Source: an uncultured Lachnospiraceae bacterium (lineage in GTDB: Bacteria; Bacillota; Clostridia; Lachnospirales; Lachnospiraceae). From it: a stretch of 8,416 nt of DNA. A program made the translations under genes and the position numbers. Every line of letters begins with the position of its first letter. Within the stretch, counting starts at the first letter, position 1. Positions 1-6,172 of this stretch are shown one piece after another. The notes beneath the pieces were generated by a model that ran no database searches, was not told the origin of the DNA, and saw only the letters and a program-made list of their open reading frames with translations. The stretch covers positions 1-8,416 of the forward strand of contig CAMTBF010000130.1 in assembly GCA_947068385.1 (NCBI GenBank), read 5' to 3'.

Positions 1-6
1 AGAACA

Positions 7-36
7 TGATGGGATAGGCTCCATACTATCCCATCA
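7..36. repeat. 11-bp perfect inverted repeat, possible operon terminator
   Basis: Positions 7-17 (TGATGGGATAG) and 26-36 (CTATCCCATCA) are exact reverse complements around an 8-base loop, so either strand can form an 11-bp stem. It lies about 60 bases past the stop codon of the glycyl radical enzyme gene, where the minus-strand operon should end. On the minus strand the stem is followed only by TGTTCT before the window stops, so a proper U tract is not visible. It could be a terminator, a palindromic operator of a neighbouring gene beyond the edge, or an mRNA-stabilising stem. The rest of positions 1-96 shows no gene. Confidence 0.55.
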
Positions 37-96
37 AAGTACCACCTAAAAATATCTACACCCTTGGGCATTGGGATAAAGCCAGGCCTTTCCGCC

Positions 97-2265
97 TCAG
101 GCCAGGAACCTGTCCACGATCTGCTGCCTGTACTTCGGCGACAGGGAGGAGAAGAAAGCGGAATATCCCGTCACCCGCACCACCAGGTCGGGATCGCTGT
201 CCGGGTCGGCATGGGCCTTCAGCAGCCGGTCTTTGGTCAGGCAGTTCAGGTTGATCAATGTCCCTCCCATATGGTCATGGGCATGAATCAATGTCTCCAG
301 CGCCTCCACGCCGCCCTCCTTGGTAATCATGGAGCTGTCCACGTCCAGATGCAGCGGGGAGGAATTCCCGTAGCCCGGCTGGAGCCTGGCCACCGCGTTG
401 GCCTTCAGGGAAGGGGCAAAGGTATGCAGACCGCTGGCGAAACCGGGGTCTGGCTCGTTGGAGTGGGAAATGGGCTCCCCTGCCTTCCTGCCGTTGGGCG
501 TGGCCGGAAGGCCTTCCCCGTACCTGACGATGTCCCCGTGGGAGAACATGCCCGCCACCACCTTCAAATGATGCTTCGGGGTAGGCTCCTCCATGCACAG
601 GCCCACGAACAGGTCGCGGATCCGCTCCGCCCACTTCATGGAAGGGGAGTGTGGCGCGCCCAGCCGGTCTATGTTCTTCAGCATCAGACGGATCCGTTCA
701 TAGCCCCGGTAATCCGCTTCCAGGGCCGCATACAGCTCCGGATAGGTCAGCGCATGCTCCGTCTCGATCCGCTGCTCCATAGCGGCGAAGGAATCCGCCA
801 CCGTGGCCAGGCCGATGCCGTCTATGTTCAGGTCCATGATGTCCACGCCGCCCTGGGCGCAGTTCAGCCCCCGCTCTATGGGCCCGCGCATGAACAGGTT
901 CAGCACGATCTCCGGCGTGTCCTGGGACACATGCTCATAATGCCAGTCGTACCCCTCCTTCACGCAGTCCACCATCACCTTCAGATGTCCGGCGAACAGC
1001 TCCCACAGCTTCTGGGTCCCCGGCTGCTCCATGGCTTTCATCTCCTCCATGGCATGGCAGAGGGCCATGGGCATGCTGACCCTGGTCACGTCCTGCAGTG
1101 GATATTCCACGCCGGGGATCGCCGTCCAGTTGCAGCCGCATTTGACCCGCATCCGGGCCAGCTCCTTCGGGAAGCCGTTTTTGGCGAAGCCCTCCTCGCA
1201 GCCCCGGCTGCAGGAATAGCACACCCCTGTGCCGTCCTCCATGTTGTATTCCAGGGACCTGCGCAGCAGCGTCCCGTCCATACCATCGTGGACGCGGATT
1301 CCCACATTGGAAGGAATCTTCAGGTAATGCACCGCATCCAGGATGAGGAAGCTGACCCTGCTGGTCAGTTCCCCGTCCCCCGCAGGCGTCCTCCCTCCGA
1401 TCTGGGAATAGTGGGTGTCGTTGAAGAACAGGCTGGCGAAATACCAGACTGCCTCCTCGTCCGTAAGGCCCCACTCCGCCCTGTCCCTCTCATAATAGGG
1501 CCGGAACAGCTCGTCCATCTGCCCCAGCGCGCCTCCGGCATAGTACATCCTGTCGATGCACTGGAAATGGGCCGTGAACTGGCAGGCCTGCCGCAGGGTG
1601 CGGGGCGGGTTCTCCAGGAGCCATTCGTTGCAGTCCGCCACCTGGGCATAATGGGCCCGCAGCTCCTCCGATTCCGCCTCCGCCGCCATCCTCCTGGCCG
1701 CCTCCACATGCCGCCCGATCCATTCCAGGACGCCCAGCAGGAGCTCCTCCTCCCCCTCATAGAAGGCCGGATCCCCGTGGACATTCTTTGCCTTATAGAA
1801 CCTTACCTTCTCCAGCAGCCCCTTCCAGCCCAGCTCCAATCCAATCGTCAGGTCGGGGCACAGATGGTTCATGCCGCCGCAGCCGTGCTGCAGGATATTG
1901 TATTTCTCATGGACGGGGTAGAGGTGCCTGGGCCTGTTCTCCTCCCGAAACCCGATCTCCATCCACCGGGACAGGTTCCCCGGCCAGCAGGTGGCAAGGG
2001 CGCTGGCCGGATTGCAGTACACCGGCATCTCGTTCAGGATCTTCCTGAAATTCTGCCCCAGAAGCTCCATGCCGTATACCATGCCGTCCTCCCGGGTGAC
2101 GGGCTCGAACTGAAAATCCGGGAAATCGATGAAGCCGTGGTCGTCTATGTCCAGATGCCCCAGATGCCGAATCTTCTCCTGGTTAATCTGTATCTTGTCG
2201 CTGTGGAGCCTGTCTATCCGCTCCTGCATTTTTGCTGACAGAATCGTCTTCCCTGTGTCAAGCAT
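97..2265 (-). CDS. Glycyl radical enzyme of the pyruvate formate-lyase family, substrate unknown
   Basis: 722 residues, complete. The C-terminal glycyl radical motif RVTGYSAFF is present with the radical glycine at G700. The PFL-type body carries the usual signatures, including NGRKAGEP (591-598) and HMGGTLINLN (665-674). The catalytic cysteine is most likely C378, 322 residues before the glycine, close to the spacing in PFL and glycerol dehydratase. The loop there reads CGCNW (376-380): it lacks both the Cys-Cys pair of true PFL and the Cys-x-Glu of the well-known eliminases and decarboxylases, so neither formate acetyltransferase nor diol dehydratase should be assigned. C349, C352 and C356 add to a cysteine-rich segment. 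The length is slightly below the usual 750-850. The start is fixed by a strong AAGGAGGG site six bases upstream. It is last in the operon, 23 bases after its activase gene. The family is secure; the reaction is unknown. Confidence 0.95.
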   Translation of the reverse strand: MLDTGKTILSAKMQERIDRLHSDKIQINQEKIRHLGHLDIDDHGFIDFPDFQFEPVTREDGMVYGMELLGQNFRKILNEMPVYCNPASALATCWPGNLSRWMEIGFREENRPRHLYPVHEKYNILQHGCGGMNHLCPDLTIGLELGWKGLLEKVRFYKAKNVHGDPAFYEGEEELLLGVLEWIGRHVEAARRMAAEAESEELRAHYAQVADCNEWLLENPPRTLRQACQFTAHFQCIDRMYYAGGALGQMDELFRPYYERDRAEWGLTDEEAVWYFASLFFNDTHYSQIGGRTPAGDGELTSRVSFLILDAVHYLKIPSNVGIRVHDGMDGTLLRRSLEYNMEDGTGVCYSCSRGCEEGFAKNGFPKELARMRVKCGCNWTAIPGVEYPLQDVTRVSMPMALCHAMEEMKAMEQPGTQKLWELFAGHLKVMVDCVKEGYDWHYEHVSQDTPEIVLNLFMRGPIERGLNCAQGGVDIMDLNIDGIGLATVADSFAAMEQRIETEHALTYPELYAALEADYRGYERIRLMLKNIDRLGAPHSPSMKWAERIRDLFVGLCMEEPTPKHHLKVVAGMFSHGDIVRYGEGLPATPNGRKAGEPISHSNEPDPGFASGLHTFAPSLKANAVARLQPGYGNSSPLHLDVDSSMITKEGGVEALETLIHAHDHMGGTLINLNCLTKDRLLKAHADPDSDPDLVVRVTGYSAFFSSLSPKYRQQIVDRFLA

Positions 2266-2271
2266 ATGCTT

Positions 2272-2279
2272 CCCTCCTT
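2272..2279 (-). promoter_or_regulatory. Strong ribosome binding site of the glycyl radical enzyme gene
   Basis: The minus strand reads AAGGAGGG six bases before the ATG at 2265. It is a near-perfect Shine-Dalgarno sequence and much stronger than those of the activase and second permease genes. This fits the need for far more enzyme than activase, and it decides the start over the internal Met13. Confidence 0.85.
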
Positions 2280-2288
2280 ATCCTCTAT

Positions 2289-3170
2289 CTATCCGAACAT
2301 GTGCTGATATTTTTTCAGTGATTCTCCGTCCACTTCCCGGAAGGCTTTCTGGGCAAGGGGCTCCAGGAGCAGCTCCGCCTTCCCCACGCCCATCCTGTGG
2401 TAGCCCAGCAGCTCCACGTCGCGGATCCCGTTCTCCCACAGGAAATCCCTGATGAAAGGAAGCTCTCCCGCATTCAGCTCCTCTATCACCGGAATCCGGA
2501 TCTTGATCTCCTTCCCTGTCCCTGCAAGCCGGAGCAGGTTCTCTTTGATTCTCCGGTTGGATGCCCCCGTCAGCTCCCTGTGCACATCTTCGTGAAAGGC
2601 CTTCACATCATACAGGAAGAGGTCCGTATAGGGCAGGATCCGCTCGAAAGACTCATAGGGCACGTTCCCCGCCGTGTCCACCGCCGTGTGGATTCCCTCT
2701 TCCTTGAGCCTCTCAAGCGCCTCCTCCAGGAAATCCGGCTGCAGCATGCACTCCCCGCCGGAGAATGTCACACCGCCGCCGCTTTCCCGGTAATAGGGCA
2801 TATCCTCCAGAATATCCTCCATCAGCTCGTCCACGGTCATCTCATGGCCTATCCTGCTGAGGGCCCTGGCATAGCAGCCCCCGGCGCATCTCCCGCAGTC
2901 CAGGCAGCCTTCCCTGCGGTAGAGCAGCCCTGCCTCCGGGTCGGGGACAAGGCAATGGCCCGGGCAGCTTTGGATGCAGCTTCCGCATCCGATGCATTTT
3001 TGCCTGTCATATGCCAGCTGGGGCCTGCGCTCATAGGACTCCGGATTGTGGCACCAGAGACAGCGCAGGTTGCAGCCTTTGAGGAACACTGCCGTCCGCA
3101 CCCCCGGCCCGTCAAATACGGAGAAGCGCTGAATGTTGAAGATCACTGCCGTCCTCTTATCCAAGCGCAT
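2289..3170 (-). CDS. Glycyl radical enzyme activating enzyme (radical SAM)
   Basis: 293 residues, complete. The cytoplasmic activase uses S-adenosylmethionine and a [4Fe-4S] cluster to abstract hydrogen from the radical glycine of its partner, here almost certainly the enzyme encoded next. The N-terminus has the family signature FNIQRFSVFDGPGVRT. The radical SAM cluster ligands are C33, C37 and C40 (CNLRCLWC). An insert holds two ferredoxin-type clusters, C59/C62/C65/C69 and C89/C92/C95/C99, as in activases of non-PFL glycyl radical enzymes; PFL activase itself lacks this insert. The SAM-binding glycine motif GGVTFSGGE is at 132-140. The ATG lies inside the end of the PLP lyase gene, with a 14-base overlap and only a modest GAGGG site, so translational coupling is likely. 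No internal Met offers another start before the signature. Its partner is inferred from adjacency. Confidence 0.95.
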   Translation of the reverse strand: MRLDKRTAVIFNIQRFSVFDGPGVRTAVFLKGCNLRCLWCHNPESYERRPQLAYDRQKCIGCGSCIQSCPGHCLVPDPEAGLLYRREGCLDCGRCAGGCYARALSRIGHEMTVDELMEDILEDMPYYRESGGGVTFSGGECMLQPDFLEEALERLKEEGIHTAVDTAGNVPYESFERILPYTDLFLYDVKAFHEDVHRELTGASNRRIKENLLRLAGTGKEIKIRIPVIEELNAGELPFIRDFLWENGIRDVELLGYHRMGVGKAELLLEPLAQKAFREVDGESLKKYQHMFG

Positions 3171-4296
3171 GCTTCACCGCCCTCTCGAAATCCTCTTTCA
3201 GCAGATCCGCTCCCTCCAGCCCGATGTGCAGGCGCACCAGGCCCTTCTTCATGGTCTCGTCGTCCCGCTCCAGGTCGGCCCCCACCGGGGAGGCGAGGCT
3301 CTCATAGCCGCCCCAGCTGGGCCCTCTGTAGAAGAATTCCAGCGCCTCCACGATCCTGTGGATCCGTTCCCCGGGCAGGTCGAAGACCACGCTCATCAGC
3401 CCGCTGGCCCCCGTCATCTGCCGTTTCGCCAGCTCGTACTGGGGATGGGTGTGCCAGTAGGGGTAGATTACCTCTTTGACGATGTCCAGCTCCTGGAAAT
3501 AAGCCGCCATCTCCAGGGCGTTCCTCATATGCTGCCGCATCCGTACAGGCAGCGTCCGGATGCCCCGCAGCATCAGCCAGGAGTCGAAGGGGCTCATCAC
3601 GGCCCCGAACAGCTCCCTCTCATTCCGGGCCACCTGCTCCACGTCCTCCCTCCGGCCTGCCACCACGCCGCCGATGATGTCGCTGTGGCCTCCCAGGTAT
3701 TTGGAGGCGGAGTGCACCACCATGTCGATGCCCATGGTCAGGGGCTTCTGGAAGATTGGCGTGGCGTAGGTATTGTCGATTACCGTTGCCGCCTGGTGCC
3801 TTTTCGCGATTTCCGCGATTCTCTCCAGATCCTGCACCAGGAAAAGGTATGTGGAGGGACTTTCCAGGTAGATCAGGTCCGTCTCCTCGCAGACCGCCCC
3901 TTCCAGCTCCTCCAGATCCGTGCCGCTGACGAAGGTGACCTTTACCCCGAACCGTTTCATGTACTCCGACAGGAAGCGGCGGGCCGGGCCATAGATGCTC
4001 GCCGCAGCGACTACATGGCTGCCCTCCTTTATGTAATGCATCATGGCCGCGCTGATGGCCCCCATGCCGGAGGAGAAGCACTTCGCCGCCTCCCCCTGCT
4101 CCAGGGCGGCCACCTTCTGCTCCACCACCTCTGTGGTGGGGTTGGACACCCGGGTATACGCGTACCGCCCCTCCAACCCGCTTTCGTTCCCCTCGCAGTC
4201 AACGAACAGCGAGGTCTGGAAGATGGGCGTGTTCACCGCCCCGTGGAACCTGGCCGGATTCTCCCCATAGTGGGTACATATCTCTTCTGCTCTCAT
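3157..4296 (-). CDS. PLP-dependent C-S lyase, cystathionine beta-lyase/gamma-synthase family (MetC-like)
   Basis: 379 residues, a full-length member of the Cys/Met-metabolism PLP family (fold type I, cytoplasmic). The PLP lysine is K199 in SASKYLGGHSD. D174 in VIDNTYATP should hold the pyridine nitrogen. Y47 and R49 (YAYTRVSNPTT) and the SSGMGA loop (75-80) bind the phosphate, and R355 in VRLHIGLEG the substrate carboxylate. SWGGYESL (327-334) and RLHIGLE closely resemble E. coli MetC, whereas the N-terminal half looks more like gamma-lyases and gamma-synthases. Members cleave C-S bonds of cysteine or homocysteine conjugates, or make them by gamma-replacement; the sequence does not decide between these. 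The start is supported by an AGAGAGGTG site, 22 bases after the permease stop. Its place between transporter and glycyl radical genes suggests a catabolic job rather than methionine synthesis, since no other methionine gene is nearby. That role is an inference. Confidence 0.9.
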   Translation of the reverse strand: MRAEEICTHYGENPARFHGAVNTPIFQTSLFVDCEGNESGLEGRYAYTRVSNPTTEVVEQKVAALEQGEAAKCFSSGMGAISAAMMHYIKEGSHVVAAASIYGPARRFLSEYMKRFGVKVTFVSGTDLEELEGAVCEETDLIYLESPSTYLFLVQDLERIAEIAKRHQAATVIDNTYATPIFQKPLTMGIDMVVHSASKYLGGHSDIIGGVVAGRREDVEQVARNERELFGAVMSPFDSWLMLRGIRTLPVRMRQHMRNALEMAAYFQELDIVKEVIYPYWHTHPQYELAKRQMTGASGLMSVVFDLPGERIHRIVEALEFFYRGPSWGGYESLASPVGADLERDDETMKKGLVRLHIGLEGADLLKEDFERAVKHALG

Positions 4297-4318
4297 TTTG
4301 GCACCTCTCTTTTGTCCT

Positions 4319-5155
4319 TTATTCCTTCACCGCTCCCGCGATGTTTTCCACGAATATCTCCTTCATGCAGCTGAAAAGGAGGATGGCGGGAGCCATGGCG
4401 ATCAGCGTCCCCGCAGCCACGTTCCCCCAGTTGATGTCATACTTTCCAATCATGGAATATATGGCCACCGTCAGCGTCTTCTTGGCATTGGCGTTGATGT
4501 ACAGCACAGAGGTGTACACATCGTTCCAGCAGGCCAGGAAGACGAAGATGAACACGGAGAACAGCCCCGCCTTCGCCAGAGGCATCACGATCAGGAAAAA
4601 TGTCTTCACCCTGCCGCAGCCGTCCAGCAGCGCCGACTCCTCCAGCGCCTTTGGAATCCCCTTCATGAATCCGATCAGCAGGATCGTGCCGAAGGGAATC
4701 TGGCCTCCCGTCAAGATCAGGATCACGGTGGACAGCCTGTCCACCATCCCCAACCTTGTCATCAGGATATAGAGAGGCGCGAACCCCACCGCGCTGGGAA
4801 GCATCTGGGTCATCATGAAGACCATGAAGACCACAGGCTTGGACTTGAATTCCATCCTGGAAAGGATGTAGGAGGACATTCCCGCGATCAATACCACCAG
4901 GCACGCTCCCGCCAGCGCCACCACCAGGCTGTTGCAGATATACCTTCCGAAATCCCCCATCTGTATCACTTCCCTGTAGTTGCCGAGCGTCGCCTCCCTG
5001 GGCAGATAGTGCACGGGAAATTCATACAGCTCCTTGCTCCCCTTCAGGGAAGTCAGCAGGAGCCACAGGAATGGGAATACCGTGAACACGAAGAACAGCG
5101 CCAACAGGACATACCTGCCAGCCAGCGAAAGGATGCTTCTCCTCTTCCCCATCAT
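4319..5155 (-). CDS. ABC transporter permease, CUT1 carbohydrate type (MalG/UgpE-like)
   Basis: 278 residues, an inner-membrane subunit of a binding-protein-dependent importer. About six hydrophobic segments are visible, including residues 15-34, 77-97, 108-131, 143-163, 197-212 and 246-262. The cytoplasmic EAA loop that docks on the ATPase is at 172-192 (EESALLDGCGRVKTFF with a following MP). The C-terminus NIAGAVKE resembles the usual TAGAVKG end of MalG-like proteins. Its ATG overlaps the TGA of the upstream permease gene (ATGA at 5155-5152), so the pair is translationally coupled and probably forms a heterodimer. Met1 and Met2 are adjacent, so either could be the start. CUT1 transporters usually carry oligosaccharides, glycosides or glycerol phosphate derivatives, but the ligand here is unknown. 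Confidence 0.93.
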   Translation of the reverse strand: MMGKRRSILSLAGRYVLLALFFVFTVFPFLWLLLTSLKGSKELYEFPVHYLPREATLGNYREVIQMGDFGRYICNSLVVALAGACLVVLIAGMSSYILSRMEFKSKPVVFMVFMMTQMLPSAVGFAPLYILMTRLGMVDRLSTVILILTGGQIPFGTILLIGFMKGIPKALEESALLDGCGRVKTFFLIVMPLAKAGLFSVFIFVFLACWNDVYTSVLYINANAKKTLTVAIYSMIGKYDINWGNVAAGTLIAMAPAILLFSCMKEIFVENIAGAVKE

Positions 5156-6063
5156 TCGTCACCGCCTTTCAGGGTATTGGTGCAGGCCAGGTAGATGCCC
5201 GTAAAGACCAGGGTCACCAGCCACAATACCACGCCTGCCGCCGATACCATGCCGTAGTCGTTCCCCTTGATCACCTCCGTCATGATATAGCTGGAGGCGA
5301 TATGGCTGCTGCCCGCGGGCCCGCCCTGGGTCATGCCGAAGATCAGGTCAGGCGCGTTCATGGTCTGCACCGCCCGCATCAGCACCATCAGCAGCAGTAT
5401 GACCCGGATGGAGGGAAGCGTGATGTAGAAGAACTTCGTAAAGGGCCCCGCCCCGTCTATGGCCGCCGCCTCATACATCTCCTGGGGGATGGTCTTTAAG
5501 GCCGCCATGGTAATGATAGCAAAGAACGCCATTCCTGTCCATACCTTCGCCACCATGACGCTGCCCAGGGCATAGTCCGGATTGGACAGGAACCCCACCT
5601 GCCGCTCCACGATTCCCAGGCGAATCAGGATGTCGTTGATGACGCCGTTGCTCCCGTTGAACATCCACTTCCACATGATGCCCACCATGAAGCCCGACAG
5701 CGCCCAGGGCATGAACACCACGCATTCATAGAGCTTCTTGCCCCGGAAGGGCCTCTGCAGAAGAAGGGCGATGCCGAAGCCCAGGACGAACTCCAGGGCC
5801 ACGCAGCCCACCACCCACACCAGCGTGTTCTTCCATGTCCCCAGATATGTGATGTTGGAGAACAGCCTGCGGAAGTTCTCCAGGCCGTTGAACTCCCTGC
5901 TGAAGATATTGTAGGCCTTCACGTCCTGGAAAGCCATCACCACGCCGTCTACAGCAGGGTAATACAGCATCACCAGAATCATGAACAGCCCCGGCAGAAG
6001 GAACAGAGCGATGAACCATCTGTCCCGTGCCTTCTTTGACAATTTGATTTTTCTGCTATGCAT
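5152..6063 (-). CDS. ABC transporter permease, CUT1 carbohydrate type (MalF/UgpA-like)
   Basis: 303 residues, the other membrane subunit of the importer. A short basic N-terminus (MHSRKIKLSKKARDR) is followed by a first membrane segment at about 17-37. Further segments lie near 80-102, 114-131, 168-188, 218-233 and 272-292. The EAA loop is at 196-216 (MYEAAAIDGAGPFTKFFYI, then TLP). NGLENFRRLF (59-68) and GGPAGSS (247-253) are typical of UgpA-like permeases. The start is backed by an AAAGGA site nine or ten bases upstream. A 109-base gap separates it from the solute-binding protein gene and contains a hairpin, while the second permease gene overlaps its stop by four bases. The transporter class is secure; the ligand is not. 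Confidence 0.93.
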   Translation of the reverse strand: MHSRKIKLSKKARDRWFIALFLLPGLFMILVMLYYPAVDGVVMAFQDVKAYNIFSREFNGLENFRRLFSNITYLGTWKNTLVWVVGCVALEFVLGFGIALLLQRPFRGKKLYECVVFMPWALSGFMVGIMWKWMFNGSNGVINDILIRLGIVERQVGFLSNPDYALGSVMVAKVWTGMAFFAIITMAALKTIPQEMYEAAAIDGAGPFTKFFYITLPSIRVILLLMVLMRAVQTMNAPDLIFGMTQGGPAGSSHIASSYIMTEVIKGNDYGMVSAAGVVLWLVTLVFTGIYLACTNTLKGGDE

Positions 6064-6109
6064 CTGTCCGATCCTTTCTTCTGAAACTTCCCATTGCGGG
6101 CCTGCATAT

Positions 6110-6147
6110 AAAAGGCTGCCCGAAGCTGCAACCAGCCCGGACAGCCT
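6110..6147 (-). terminator. Hairpin between binding-protein and permease genes, probable partial terminator
   Basis: On the minus strand AGGCTGTCCG (6147-6138) pairs with CGGGCAGCCT (6122-6113), a 10-bp stem with one U-G pair. The inner GCTG and CAGC can extend it around a GTTG loop. Only TTT and then ATAT follow, so termination should be incomplete. It starts about 25 bases after the binding-protein stop codon. Such read-through hairpins commonly let the binding protein be made in excess over the membrane subunits; that role is inferred here. Confidence 0.6.
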
Positions 6148-6172
6148 CCTCGTTGGAATGCCTGTGCCTGTC

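Noticed and set aside
64..2238. 724-codon open frame on the plus strand opposite the glycyl radical enzyme gene
   Set aside because: Its translation is rich in His, Pro, Gln and Arg with no family motif, and it is antisense to a gene with complete catalytic signatures. Long antisense frames are expected in GC-rich coding sequence.
97..2265. Assignment as formate acetyltransferase (PflB) or as a B12-independent diol dehydratase
   Set aside because: The adjacent Cys-Cys pair of PFL and the Cys-x-Glu of diol dehydratases are both absent at the active-site loop (CGCNW).
97..4296. Bacterial microcompartment-associated glycyl radical locus
   Set aside because: No shell protein, aldehyde dehydrogenase or phosphotransacylase gene is present, and the radical enzyme has no N-terminal encapsulation extension.
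2397..4374. Plus-strand open frames (360 and 413 codons) opposite the activase and lyase genes
   Set aside because: They overlap each other and lie antisense to clear genes. They show no recognisable motif and have shadow-type composition.
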